A DNA stretch of 64,000 bases. Origin: an uncultured Prevotellaceae bacterium (GTDB lineage Bacteria; Bacteroidota; Bacteroidia; Bacteroidales; Bacteroidaceae). Location of the stretch: NCBI GenBank assembly GCA_902789415.1, contig CADAOD010000006.1:1-64000 (forward strand). Reading direction: 5' to 3'. A model generated the notes under the pieces. It saw only the letters and a list, made by a program, of their open reading frames with translations, did not search any database and was not told the origin of the DNA. The position numbers were made by a program, and so were the translations under genes. This document shows, piece after piece, positions 8,480 through 18,437 of the stretch; the first letter of the stretch is position 1; every line of letters starts with the position of its first letter.

Positions 8480-10830
8480 TAGAATCGGAGTGTTACATTA
8501 CCCATCATTGTAAAGCCTGCCATAGGAATGAATCCAATCTGGTAGTAACGGTTCTCGTTGGGATGACCGTATTCCTCAACAATACTTGAATATACCCAGC
8601 CATTGGCGGCATAGCGACGATTGAAGATGTTGTTGAAATTCAGACCGAAGATGCACTCCTTGATGGCTTTATTGGGCTTCCAGGTATAGCTGATGTTAGC
8701 ATCAGAAGCAGAATAACAAGGCAGCGAGCGATCGGCATTCTCTGTATTATCCAGGTACTGACGGCTTACAAAATTGGTGTGCCATACAGCCTGCAAACCA
8801 TTCCAGTGTAGGTTTACAAAACCATTCAGGATGGTTGATGGTGAGAAAGCGAGAGTAGAGTTGTCGTAGTGGATAGTGCGGAACGACTCTTCCCAGTTTA
8901 CGCTGGCCACCTCGTCGAAGTCTTTAATCTTGTTATGACTGAGTGCAGCATTACCCTCGATGGTAAGCCAAGAGGTAACATCTACCCCACCCTGTATCTC
9001 TATACCCATGCGGTAAGAATCCTTGATGTTTGTGGTCAAGTTTTCGCCAATATCACTCTTCTCGCCAGTCTGTACAAACTGGTTGGTATAGTCCATATAA
9101 TACAGGTTTACACCAAAGCGGAAAATATCGTTGTTGAAGGTGTAGCCCAACTCGTAATCCATCAAGCTTTCTGCCTTAGGATATGGCTTTGCACCGTTAT
9201 CAGTATAGTTATTACGCTCAGGCTCGCGATGACTCAAGGCAACCGAACCATATACGCGATGATTGTTAAGGCTCCAAGAGAAACCTGCCTTTGGGTTCAG
9301 GAAATGATAGTTCTCGTCGATGTTCAGCATCTGATTGTAGTATCCGCTGGTTTCCTCGTAGAACTTGTCGTTCTTACCATTGGTTTCATACTGAACATAG
9401 CGATACTGCAGGTCGCCGAAGATATCCCACTGCTCGTTGATGTGGTAAGCAGCCTTTACAAAGGTGCTACCATCGAACTTGGTGGCATCCGAATCGTAGT
9501 ACTTATAATCGCCTGTGGCCATATATTTCTGACGTACAGCATCGTTGGCAATGTAGGTGAGATAACCATAGTGGTTGCCATCGAACTCCTGAAGCGACAT
9601 GCCTCCGATAACATCCCACGAATCATTCTTATAGTTGGCGTTCCATATAAATCCATAGGTGTTCTGTGTCAAACCCTTTTTGCGAACAAAGTCGGTCTTC
9701 TTCACGCCGTCGTAGGTCAAACCAAACTTCTTGAGTTTGTTGTTATAACGGAACTCATTGTAATAACCGCTTCCGTAAGTGTAGTGCAGCGATGCTGTGA
9801 GCGACCAGTTGTCGTTGATGTCGTAAGCGGCTGAAAGGATGTTGTGGTTCTGCCAGAAGTTATCGGTGGTCTTGTCCCAATAGCTGCCGTCGTTCATCTG
9901 GTAGCGAGCTGTGGGATAGTTGCCGTTGGCATCTTTTTCGTATGAGGTCAGATACTCGTAGAGTGAATTGTATTTACCTAAACCTGCATTCCACATATCC
10001 TTGTAAGTCTTGATACCTGTGTTGCTACCATAAGTGCCGTCCATCAGACTCATATCGTTGTCGCCGGCAGTTACACCGTTCCAAGCTTGTCCTGTCTTTT
10101 CGAAGTTTCCGATATTCTTATAGCGTATCTGGAACTTGTTGCCAATCCAGGTTAGTCCGCCATAGTAAGAACCACTGCGTCCGCTGGTTCCATGAATAAA
10201 ACCATCTGTGTTTGTTTCGTGATAAGCACCATCAAAAATCAGATGGTTCCACAGTAAACCTGTTGAGAACTTTCCTCCTACATTAAATGTGTTAAACTAG
10301 CCATACGAAGCAGATACCTCTCCCCCTGCCTTCTGACTTGGAGTGGCTGATGAAAGGGTTATTGTTCCACCAAAAGCACCATCGCCGTTGGTTGATGAGC
10401 CTACGCCACGCTGAATCTGTACAGAGCCCAACAGCGAACCATACGAGTTCATATTGGCCCAGAACACGCACTGGTCTTCGGGCGAGTTAAGGGGCACACC
10501 ATCTATGGTTACGTTGATACGTGAGTCGCCAGCGCCACGAATGCGCATATAGGTGGTGCCTGTGCCAAGTCCGTTTTCACTCCAGGCAACAACGCCTGGG
10601 GTCTGAGAGAATAGGAAAGGTAGCTCCTTTCCTGTTTTTGAGAAGGCATTAAGTTCCTGTTTCTTGATGTTTGCGACGGCAAAAGGAGCGTTTTTCTGTG
10701 CTCTAACACCTTTTACCACAATCTCCTGAAGCGCTTCTACCTGTGTAGAATCGTAGAGTGCTGCTTTGTTCTGTGCATTCATGCTTACTGCACACGCCAA
10801 TGCAGCAGTTTCTAAAATTAATCTTTTCAT
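8479..10830 (-). pseudogene. TonB-dependent thiamin receptor split by an amber codon
   Basis: Two open frames, 10300-10830 and 8479-10053 (the latter counted from its first ATG), are the same reading frame of one ~780-codon gene, interrupted only by TAG at 10297-10299. The N-terminal part has a signal peptide (MKRLILETAALACAVSMNAQ) and the plug domain (TGKELPFLFSQTPGV, RIRGAGDSRINVTIDGVPLN). The remainder is the beta-barrel, ending in an aromatic residue (NVTLRF) as expected for outer-membrane insertion. The stop falls in SASYG*FNTFNVGG, where family members usually read YGSFNT, so a serine TCG to TAG change is likely. It should give a truncated plug only. The 3' overlap with pnuT and the upstream THI-box remnant point to thiamin as the substrate. 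A sequencing error cannot be excluded. Confidence 0.85.
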
Positions 10831-10878
10831 ACTTCTTTGTACCTTTATAAATGAAAGGGGATATAAGTCTGCTATCCA

Positions 10879-10917
10879 TCCCTACGCTGGCATAATCCAG
10901 ATCAGGTTTTAGGGTAT
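10879..10917 (-). promoter_or_regulatory. TPP riboswitch (THI box), 3' half only
   Basis: The minus strand carries ATACCC, then ACCTGATCTGG, ATTATG and CCAGCGTAGGGA, the highly conserved 3' half of the thiamin pyrophosphate riboswitch. The 5' half (GGGGTGC and CTGAGA) should lie directly before ATACCC. Instead that place holds a row of three palindromes (10924-10984). A CTGAGA occurs only ~90 nt further upstream, inside the last codons of the phosphate symporter gene, and I regard it as coincidental. The element is therefore probably not functional. Confidence 0.8.
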
Positions 10918-10923
10918 TAAATT

Positions 10924-10984
10924 GTTCCCGCGTTGGGAACATAATATTCCCACGTTGGGAATAAAACGTTCCCAGCGTGGGAAT
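10924..10984. repeat. Three 17-nt palindromes at exact 22-nt period
   Basis: GTTCCC-GCGTT-GGGAAC (10924-10940), ATTCCC-ACGTT-GGGAAT (10946-10962) and GTTCCC-AGCGT-GGGAAT (10968-10984) start exactly 22 nt apart with 5-nt AT-rich spacers. They are preceded by GGGTATTAA at 10912-10920. Related palindromes occur at 20794-20829 and 54862-54899. The period of about two helical turns would put all copies on one DNA face. Confidence 0.9.
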
Positions 10985-11005
10985 AAATCCTTTGCTTATG
11001 GGCGA

Positions 11006-12742
11006 TTATCTCAGGCCCATTCGAGCTTCGACGACGTTGACCACATAGTCGCCCAACTTCTCACACTCATTAATCAGGTCCATATAGATGGTTCCTACGG
11101 CGTAAGTGTATTCGCGGTTGTTAACATCGTTGATATTCTGCGACTTCAGTTGGTCGCGGAAGTTATTGATTTCATGCTCGATATTGAAGGTACGGTTTAC
11201 ATCGAACGACTCTTTGCGACCCATCATCAGTCGGTTCATTTGCGAGAGCGACTGATCGGTGAGTTCCATCATCTGATGGATATGGTCGTACTGCTTCTCA
11301 TTAAAGTGGTCCTGCTTACCGTTGTACTTTCTCGAAATGGTACGAGCCATATTGAAACATGCATCGCCGATACTCTCTAACTCGCTGATTTCGCGCAACA
11401 TAGCACGAATCTTGGCCTTTGAGTCGTCCGATAGGTGAGCATCGCTCACGGAGTTAAGATAGTTGGCAATCTCAATTTCCATGTTATCGCTGATACCTTC
11501 GTATTTCTCAATGCGGGTGTAGAGTTTGTTAAACTCGGAGTCGCGATTATCTTTCTTGTTGTTTGAGCTTGATGAGAGTGTGAGCAGTTCGCGAACCATA
11601 TTAAACATGCGCTGCATACGTTCAGAGAACGACTGAATTTCTTTTTGTGCCTCGAGTACTGAAAGCTCAGGGGTTTTCATGAAACCGGCAGTAATAAAGT
11701 GCAAGCGGAAGTCCTCTTCCTCGTCAACCTTCTTAGGCTTGATAACCCAGCAAACAAAGCGCTCAATCTGTGGGATAAACCATATAAGAATAAGGGTGTT
11801 TGCAACGTTGAAGCAGGTGTGGAAGGCTGCCAGCACAAAGCTAAGTTTGGCGGCGTTAGCCAGGAATACGCTTGTGGCAACGGTGCCTTTAGTCATGGTT
11901 ACATCGTAGCCTACCATGCCGCAAACAGCATCGATAAATGGACGGAACACAAACAGAATCCAAACCACACCGAATACGTTGAAGAACATGTGGGCGAGGG
12001 CAGCTCTGCGGGCCTGAGTGTTGGCCGATAGGGCAGCGAGGTTTGAGGTAACGGTAGTTCCGATATTCTCACCCATAACCAATGCGATACCTTGATAGAT
12101 GGGCAGGGCGCCGCTTGAGCAGAGTATCATGGTGATAGCCATTACAGCTGCCGACGACTGCACGCAGAACGTTAGCACACCGCCTAAGAACAGGAATATC
12201 AGGGTAGTGAAGAACGAGTCGGGATCGAACGACGCAAAGAAGTCGAGTAGGGCCTGGTTCTCGCCAAGATGCATCTCTGTGCCTGTTACTCTCAGGGTTC
12301 CCAGTCCCATCAGCAGGAACGAGAGACCGAACAGAAAGTCGCCAATATAGCGGTATTTCTTCTGATAGATAAGTATGATACCTAAGAAGAAGGCTGGATA
12401 AACGGCGCTGGTGATATCGAACGACATACCTGCCGACATAATCCAAGCAGTAAGTGTGGTTCCGATGTTGGCACCCATGATGACCGAAATGGCTTGCGCC
12501 AAGGTTAACAAGCCCGCATTAACAAACGAAACAGTCATCACAGTGGTGGCTGTTGATGACTGTACTGAAGCTGTTACAAGCATACCTGTAAGCATGCCAG
12601 TAAAGCGATTGGTTGTCATTGCACCTAACACATGGCGTAACTGTGGACCCGCCATCTTCTGTAACGCTTCACTCATCGACTTCATACCGAACATCAACAG
12701 CGCAAGCGATCCCAGAAGTTTAAAAATAATCCAAATTGACAT
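11006..12742 (-). CDS. Na+/phosphate cotransporter with PhoU-like tail
   Basis: The protein has 578 aa. Two homologous membrane halves each carry the QSS signature of PNaS (NptA-like) symporters: VQSSTATTVMTVSFVNAGLL near 60-79 and VQSSAAVMAITMILCSSGAL near 194-213. The C-terminal ~220 residues are helical and PhoU-like (ISELESIGDACFNMARTISR near 460). The family imports phosphate with sodium; the PhoU tail suggests phosphate-responsive control. A minus-strand -7 box TATCTTTG (12777-12784) lies ~34 nt before the ATG, back to back with the promoter of the nucleoside kinase gene. Confidence 0.93.
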   Translation of the reverse strand: MSIWIIFKLLGSLALLMFGMKSMSEALQKMAGPQLRHVLGAMTTNRFTGMLTGMLVTASVQSSTATTVMTVSFVNAGLLTLAQAISVIMGANIGTTLTAWIMSAGMSFDITSAVYPAFFLGIILIYQKKYRYIGDFLFGLSFLLMGLGTLRVTGTEMHLGENQALLDFFASFDPDSFFTTLIFLFLGGVLTFCVQSSAAVMAITMILCSSGALPIYQGIALVMGENIGTTVTSNLAALSANTQARRAALAHMFFNVFGVVWILFVFRPFIDAVCGMVGYDVTMTKGTVATSVFLANAAKLSFVLAAFHTCFNVANTLILIWFIPQIERFVCWVIKPKKVDEEEDFRLHFITAGFMKTPELSVLEAQKEIQSFSERMQRMFNMVRELLTLSSSSNNKKDNRDSEFNKLYTRIEKYEGISDNMEIEIANYLNSVSDAHLSDDSKAKIRAMLREISELESIGDACFNMARTISRKYNGKQDHFNEKQYDHIHQMMELTDQSLSQMNRLMMGRKESFDVNRTFNIEHEINNFRDQLKSQNINDVNNREYTYAVGTIYMDLINECEKLGDYVVNVVEARMGLR

Positions 12743-12868
12743 AAAAATACGTATTCTATATTTAGTAATTCGGGGACAAAGATAAAAAAAAACTCTGAAA
12801 CCTCGGTTAAGATTTAAGAAAAATATTATCTTTGCAGAGAAAATAATTAAAAACTCATGTGAAGGCTT

Positions 12869-14530
12869 ATGGAAAAGTTAGTGAAAGTTCACGTTGTAAA
12901 CAACAATAAGGAGGTAGAAGTTCCGATTGGGTCGAACCTTGAAGAGGTTTATGCTTTGTCGGGGTTAGAGATAGAGCACGGTCCGATTTCGGCTCATGTT
13001 AATAATAAGGTAGAGGGCATGCATTACCGCTTGTATAAGCAAAAGCAGGTAGAGTTCCTGGATGTTTGCTCGTCGAGTGGTTCGCGTGCTTACACACGCA
13101 GCTTGTTTTTTGTGCTATGCAAGGCTGTTCACGATCTTTTTACTCCTTGCAAGGTGGCTATCGATATACCTGTGTCAAACGGTTACTTTGTAAATCTTAA
13201 TATCGGACGTCCTATCACGCTCGATGTCGTCGGCGTTATTCGTCGTCGTATGCAGGAAATCATAGATGCCGCTTTACCTATTCATCGCTATGAGACAACT
13301 ACTGAGGAGGCAATAGAGATGTTCGACCGTCTGCATAACCGCTCAAAGGTAAAGTTGCTGAAATCTACTGGCAGACTGTTTACTACCTATTATGATATTG
13401 ATGGCTATGTGGACTATTATTACGGTTCGCTGCTTACCAATACCTCGCAGCTCTATCTCTTTGGGCTTGAGAAGTATTTCGATGGTTTGCTGTTGCGTTT
13501 GCCCTCGCGTGAGCATCCTAATGAGTTGGGCGAGATGACGCACCAGGACAAGATGTTTGGCATCTTCAAAGAGCACCATCAGTGGCAGGATATCTTAGGA
13601 TTGCGCACCATTGGTGATCTGAACGAAACGATTATCAATGGTCATTCGTCGGAGCTTATACAGATAAGCGAGGCACTGCAAGAAAAGAAGATTGCTAATA
13701 TAGCCGATGAGATAGCTCAGCGCAAAGGTGTGAAACTGGTGCTGATAGCCGGTCCTTCGTCGTCGGGTAAAACCACCACCTGTAAGCGCCTTAGTGTGCA
13801 GCTGGCCGTAAATGGCATACGTCCTGTAGGTATCTCGTTGGATGATTATTTCTTGGATCGCGACAAAACGCCAAAAGATGAAAAGGGTGATTATGACTTT
13901 GAACATCTGCATGCCTTGAATCTGCCGTTGCTTAACGAGCAGCTATCGGCATTGTTCAGGGGCGAAGAGATTGAGCTGCCGCGCTATAATTTCCAGAAGG
14001 GAATGAGCGAGTGGAGTGGTAAGAAACTGCAGTTAAAGGGTAACGAAGTGCTGGTGGTAGAGGGTATTCATGCCTTGAATCCAGAGCTGACATCGGAGAT
14101 TCCTAACGATCAGATTTTCCGTGTCTATGCTTCGGCTCTTACCACTATTCTGCTTGATAATCATAACTATATCCCAACTACCGATAACCGCTTGCTGCGC
14201 CGTATTATCCGCGATTACAAGTATCGTGGTGTTTCTGCACAGGAAACTATTCGGCGCTGGCCAAGCGTTAGGGCAGGGGAGAACAGGTGGATTTTCCCGT
14301 TCCAGGAGAATGCCGATGCCATGTTTAATACAGCCATGCTGTTTGAGTTGGCAGTCATTAAGAGTCAGGCAGAGCCGCTGTTAGAGCAGGTTCCAGAAAA
14401 CTCGAAGGAACATGCAGAGGCTTATCGCCTGCTGAAGTTCCTTCGTTATATACGTCCCATTCCTGAGACTCAGATTCCGCCTACATCGCTGCTGCGCGAG
14501 TTCCTTGGCGGATCATCGTTTAAGTACTAA
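12869..14530 (+). CDS. Nucleoside (uridine) kinase with TGS-like N-terminus
   Basis: The protein has 553 aa. Residues 1-60 are TGS-like and 60-270 resemble the threonyl-tRNA synthetase editing/SAD region. A P-loop kinase domain follows: Walker A LIAGPSSSGKTTTCKRLSVQ near 292-311, then ISLDDYFLDRDKTP near 320 and a lid region RLLRRIIRDYKYRG near 440. Proteins with this arrangement in Bacteroidetes are annotated as uridine kinase/phosphoribulokinase-like nucleoside kinases; the exact substrate is unproven. The -7 box TATCTTTG is at 12827-12834. Its stop codon (14528-14530) directly abuts the stop of convergent polA. Confidence 0.88.
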   Translation: MEKLVKVHVVNNNKEVEVPIGSNLEEVYALSGLEIEHGPISAHVNNKVEGMHYRLYKQKQVEFLDVCSSSGSRAYTRSLFFVLCKAVHDLFTPCKVAIDIPVSNGYFVNLNIGRPITLDVVGVIRRRMQEIIDAALPIHRYETTTEEAIEMFDRLHNRSKVKLLKSTGRLFTTYYDIDGYVDYYYGSLLTNTSQLYLFGLEKYFDGLLLRLPSREHPNELGEMTHQDKMFGIFKEHHQWQDILGLRTIGDLNETIINGHSSELIQISEALQEKKIANIADEIAQRKGVKLVLIAGPSSSGKTTTCKRLSVQLAVNGIRPVGISLDDYFLDRDKTPKDEKGDYDFEHLHALNLPLLNEQLSALFRGEEIELPRYNFQKGMSEWSGKKLQLKGNEVLVVEGIHALNPELTSEIPNDQIFRVYASALTTILLDNHNYIPTTDNRLLRRIIRDYKYRGVSAQETIRRWPSVRAGENRWIFPFQENADAMFNTAMLFELAVIKSQAEPLLEQVPENSKEHAEAYRLLKFLRYIRPIPETQIPPTSLLREFLGGSSFKY

Positions 14531-17296
14531 TTAGTGTGCCTCGAGCCAGTTCTGGCCAAAGCCAGAATCGGCCACCAAAGGTACGCTTAAGTTCAGGGCA
14601 TTCTGCATCTCTTGGAGCACGATGCCCTCTACTTTTTCTTTCTCCTCGGGATATACCGAGAAGTTCAATTCGTCGTGTACCTGTAGAATCATTTTAGAGC
14701 GTATGCCTTCGGCTTTAAAGCGGTTGAAGATGCGAATCATGGCCACCTTAATAATATCGGCAGCTGTGCCTTGAATGGGGGCGTTGATGGCGTTTCGCTC
14801 AGCAAAGCCGCGAACGGTAGCGTTATGGCTGTTGATATCTGGCAGATAGCGGCGACGACCGAATAGGGTAGTAACGTAACCCTGCTGGCGAGCCACTTCT
14901 TTAGATTTTTCCATATAATCGTGCACCTGTGGGAAGGTGTCGAAGTAACCGTCAATCAGCATTTTAGCCTCGTCGCGAGGGATATCCAGGCGCTCGGCAA
15001 GTCCAAATACGGTGATACCGTAGATGATGCCGAAGTTGGCACGTTTTGATTTGGTTCGCTCGTCGCGTGTAACCTCTTCGATAGGCTTTTTATAGATGTT
15101 AGCTGCTGTGGCTGCGTGCAAATCCTTACCCTCACTAAACACTTTTATCATCTCAGCATCCTGCGAAAGGTGTGCCATTACGCGCAGTTCAATCTGACTA
15201 TAGTCGGCTGAAAAGAACAGACAGCCAGGTTCTGGTATGAATGCCTTTCGGATTTCCTTTCCGTCCTCGCCGCGAATGGGGATGTTCTGCAGGTTAGGAT
15301 CGGACGACGACAGGCGACCTGTGGCAGTAATCGTTTGGTTAAACGATGTGTGTATGTGCCCGGTTTTGGGGTTAATCAGCTTTGGTAGGGCATCAATATA
15401 GGTGCCTATCAGTTTCTTTAACCCTCTGTGTTCCAATATATCAGCTACTATCTCGTGCTTGTTCTTAAGCTGCTGCAGCACCTCTTCGGATGTTACATAT
15501 TGGCCTGTTTTGGTTTTCTTGGCCTTCTCTACAATCTTCAGCTTGTCGAAGAGTATCTCGCCAACTTGTTTGGGCGATGCGATGTTGAAATGCTCGCCTG
15601 CCAACTCGTAGATACGTGCTTCGATTTCGTTCATGCGATTGGTGAATTGTTTTGACGTTTCGGCCAGCGATGCTGTGTCCAGGCAAACGCCGTTCATCTC
15701 CATCTCAGCCAGTACAGGCATCAACGGCATCTCTATATTATAAAATAGGTCTTCGCACTCAGCCTTCTTCAGCTCTGGTTCCAGTTTGTTTTTCAGTCGC
15801 AGGGTAATGTCGGCATCTTCGGCAGCATACTCGTAAACCTGTGAGGGTGGGAGAGAGCGCATCGATTTCTGGTTCTTACCTTTTGGTCCGATAAGTTCAT
15901 CGATGTGGATGGTTTGATAGTTCAGATAGATCTCTGCCATGTAATCCATGTTGTGATGAAGTTCGGGCTGGATAAGATAGTGGGCAATCATGGTGTCCCA
16001 CATTTGCCCTTTCAGTTCGATGCCGTAATTTCTGAGCACCTCGAGGTCGTACTTTAAATTCTGGCCAACTTTAAGAATTTCAGGGTTCTCGTAGGCTGGT
16101 TTAAAGATGTTAACAATTTGCAACGCTTCTTCACGATTGGCTGGAACAGGCACGTAAAAGGCCTCGAATTCCTTCACGGCGAAGCTCAAACCAACCAATT
16201 CGGCGTCGATAGCGCTGGTTGAAGTGGTCTCCGTGTCTAGACTGAGAATTTTGTTTGTCAAGAAATAATCACAAAGTTTCTTCAGATCCTCCTGATTATC
16301 AACGAGTTTGTAGTTGTGAGGGGTGGTTTTTACTGTCTCAAAACTTGAATTTTCGCTCGTAGCTTGCCCGTCGGCCGCAAATTCTGCAAAGAGATCGAGT
16401 TGCTGATTTACTACTTTTTGCGGTTTTTTATCTTTTTTAAGAACTCTGTCGGCAAAGCTCTTCATCTCTAATTCGATGAGCAATTTGCCCAGTTCGTTCT
16501 CGTTTGGTTCCACGAGTTTCAAATTTTCCATATCCAGCTCGATGGGCACGTCGGTTTTGATAGTTGCCAAGAAGTAACTCATCTTGATATCCTCAACGTG
16601 TTGCTCAACTTTTTCGCGAAGCTTACCTTTGATTTCAGATGAACGAGCCAAAAGCTGTTCGATGCTTCCAAACTCGTCGATTAGTTTGGCGGCAGTTTTT
16701 TCGCCAACACCAGGACAGCCTGGGAAGTTATCTGCCGAGTCGCCCATCAATGCCAACAAATCGATAACGGCCATAGGCGAGGGGATGTTATATTTCTCGC
16801 AAACCTCTTTCGGCCCCATCGTTTCGTAACCGCCTCCGTGACGCGGACGATAGATGAAAACATTGTCGCGCACCAACTGTCCGTAGTCCTTATCAGGGGT
16901 TAGCATATAGGTTTCAACACCGATGGAACCGGCTTTTTCGGCCAAAGTGCCGATTACATCATCGGCCTCGAAACCATCTACCTGCAGGATGGGTATGCGG
17001 TATGCTTTAAGCAGATCTTTAATAATAGGAACTGCTTTGCGGATATCTTCAGGAGTCTCTTCACGCTGTGCTTTATAGGCAGGGAATGCCTCGCTGCGGA
17101 AGGTAGGGCCATGGGGATCGAAGGCCACGCCAATGTGGGTGGGTTTCTCTTTGGTGAGCACCTCGTTGAGCGTGTTCAGGAATCCCATAATGGCACTCGT
17201 ATTCAAACCCTTCGAGTTTATTCTTGGGTTTTTAATGAACGCATAATAGCTGCGATAAATGAGCGCATAAGCGTCTAAAAGAAACAATTTCTGCAT
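14531..17296 (-). CDS. polA: DNA polymerase I
   Basis: The protein has 921 aa and three domains. The N-terminal 5'-3' exonuclease includes VDGFEADDVIGTLAEKAG near 107 and a helix-hairpin-helix near 192 (CPGVGEKTAAKL). The proofreading 3'-5' exonuclease keeps acidic residues (LSLDTETTSTSA near 350), so it is probably active. The polymerase domain has motif A FSADYSQIELRVMAHLS near 690, motif B KRANFGIIYGITVFGL near 745 and motif C LQVHDELNF near 877. It acts in Okazaki fragment processing and gap repair. The -7 box TAATTTTG (17317-17324, minus) is 20 nt before the ATG. Confidence 0.97.
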   Translation of the reverse strand: MQKLFLLDAYALIYRSYYAFIKNPRINSKGLNTSAIMGFLNTLNEVLTKEKPTHIGVAFDPHGPTFRSEAFPAYKAQREETPEDIRKAVPIIKDLLKAYRIPILQVDGFEADDVIGTLAEKAGSIGVETYMLTPDKDYGQLVRDNVFIYRPRHGGGYETMGPKEVCEKYNIPSPMAVIDLLALMGDSADNFPGCPGVGEKTAAKLIDEFGSIEQLLARSSEIKGKLREKVEQHVEDIKMSYFLATIKTDVPIELDMENLKLVEPNENELGKLLIELEMKSFADRVLKKDKKPQKVVNQQLDLFAEFAADGQATSENSSFETVKTTPHNYKLVDNQEDLKKLCDYFLTNKILSLDTETTSTSAIDAELVGLSFAVKEFEAFYVPVPANREEALQIVNIFKPAYENPEILKVGQNLKYDLEVLRNYGIELKGQMWDTMIAHYLIQPELHHNMDYMAEIYLNYQTIHIDELIGPKGKNQKSMRSLPPSQVYEYAAEDADITLRLKNKLEPELKKAECEDLFYNIEMPLMPVLAEMEMNGVCLDTASLAETSKQFTNRMNEIEARIYELAGEHFNIASPKQVGEILFDKLKIVEKAKKTKTGQYVTSEEVLQQLKNKHEIVADILEHRGLKKLIGTYIDALPKLINPKTGHIHTSFNQTITATGRLSSSDPNLQNIPIRGEDGKEIRKAFIPEPGCLFFSADYSQIELRVMAHLSQDAEMIKVFSEGKDLHAATAANIYKKPIEEVTRDERTKSKRANFGIIYGITVFGLAERLDIPRDEAKMLIDGYFDTFPQVHDYMEKSKEVARQQGYVTTLFGRRRYLPDINSHNATVRGFAERNAINAPIQGTAADIIKVAMIRIFNRFKAEGIRSKMILQVHDELNFSVYPEEKEKVEGIVLQEMQNALNLSVPLVADSGFGQNWLEAH

Positions 17297-17380
17297 AACT
17301 TTCTTAATTTTCGGTTCAAAATTACCAATTTATTTCTTAATAACAGAATTATTTCTTATTTTTGTGCCAAAATTCTAGTA

Positions 17381-18358
17381 ATGATGGATTATTTATCTAC
17401 TATTAGGAAGCCAATTGAAGACGATATGAACAACTTTGTTGAGTTGTTCAAGCTGAGTTTGACACATGGCGAAGGTATGCTTGAGCAGGTGCTGAAGCGT
17501 ATCCGCGAAAGGGGAGGAAAGCGCATGCGACCTATGTTGGTTTTCCTAACGGCCAGAAATCTTGGCGAGGTAACTGATGTTACACAGAACGCAGCCTTAG
17601 GATTGGAGTTGCTGCATACGGCCAGTTTGGTTCACGACGATGTGGTTGACGAGAGTGCCGAGCGTCGTGGCGCACCTTCGGTTAATGCTGCTTATAATAA
17701 TAAGGTGGCTGTGTTGGTGGGCGATTATATCTTGTCGACAGCTCTGTTACGTGTGGCCCTTTCGGATAATCATAGAATCGTACAACATCTGGCAGAACTC
17801 GGACGAAAGTTGGCTGCCGGAGAGGTGCTGCAACTGTCGAATATTTCGAATCAGGAAGTCTCGGAAGATGTTTATTATCAGGTAATTGACCAAAAAACAG
17901 CCGTACTGTTCGAGTCGTGCTGTATCCTCGGTGCTATCTCGGTAGGTGCATCGGACGAAATGATTGAAAAGACTGCAAAATTCGGACATAATGTGGGCAT
18001 GATTTTCCAGATTCGTGACGATATTTTTGATTATTACGATTCGCCCGAAATAGGAAAGCCTACAGGTAACGATATGCTTGAGGGTAAGCTTACGCTGCCT
18101 GTTATTTATGCGTTAACCCATCATGAAAATCCGGCTGTTATGAACCTTGCCAAGAAGGTTAAGGCTGGTACTATAAATAAGGACGAGATTGCTGTTCTTA
18201 TCGAATATGCCAAGCAGCATGATGGTATTAAATATGCCGAAAAGAAGATGGAAGAGTTTGCACAAGAGGCACAGCTTTTCATCGACGAATGCGTGAAACC
18301 TGAGTTGAAAGACTCGTACAAAGCTTATCTCGACTACGTGATTCAGCGAAATAAGTAG
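17381..18358 (+). CDS. Polyprenyl (octaprenyl-type) diphosphate synthase
   Basis: The protein has 325 aa. It elongates allylic isoprenyl diphosphates with isopentenyl diphosphate for quinone or undecaprenyl-type side chains. The first aspartate motif is in LVHDDVVDESAERRG (near 86) and the second in FQIRDDIFDYYDSPEIGKP (near 210). GGKRMRPMLVF near 45 binds diphosphate. Product length cannot be read safely. -7 box TATTTTTG at 17357-17364; the ATG at 17381 or 17384 could serve. It is divergent from polA. The strong hairpin at 18386-18423 terminates it. Confidence 0.92.
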   Translation: MMDYLSTIRKPIEDDMNNFVELFKLSLTHGEGMLEQVLKRIRERGGKRMRPMLVFLTARNLGEVTDVTQNAALGLELLHTASLVHDDVVDESAERRGAPSVNAAYNNKVAVLVGDYILSTALLRVALSDNHRIVQHLAELGRKLAAGEVLQLSNISNQEVSEDVYYQVIDQKTAVLFESCCILGAISVGASDEMIEKTAKFGHNVGMIFQIRDDIFDYYDSPEIGKPTGNDMLEGKLTLPVIYALTHHENPAVMNLAKKVKAGTINKDEIAVLIEYAKQHDGIKYAEKKMEEFAQEAQLFIDECVKPELKDSYKAYLDYVIQRNK

Positions 18359-18385
18359 GGTAGTAGGCCTACGGTACTTATAATG

Positions 18386-18423
18386 AAAGACTCCAGTCCT
18401 TAAGTTAAAGGATTGGAGTCTTT
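18386..18423. terminator. Bidirectional terminator, 16-bp stem
   Basis: AAAGACTCCAGTCCTT pairs with AAGGATTGGAGTCTTT with one G-T wobble; the loop is six bases. T-runs follow on both strands. It lies between the convergent ends of the polyprenyl synthase gene (18358) and deoC (18472). Confidence 0.88.
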
Positions 18424-18437
18424 TAGTTAACGTACTG

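Noticed and set aside
8869..9834. Plus-strand 321-aa frame inside the TonB receptor
   Set aside because: Antisense shadow of the receptor barrel; hydrophobic composition comes from reverse-complemented aromatic codons.
10924..10984. CRISPR array
   Set aside because: Repeats are 17-nt palindromes with 5-nt spacers and no cas genes, so not CRISPR.
10990..11020. CTGAGA near the phosphate symporter stop as the missing 5' half of the TPP riboswitch
   Set aside because: It encodes the last residues GLR of the symporter and lies ~90 nt from the 3' half; GGGGTGC is absent.
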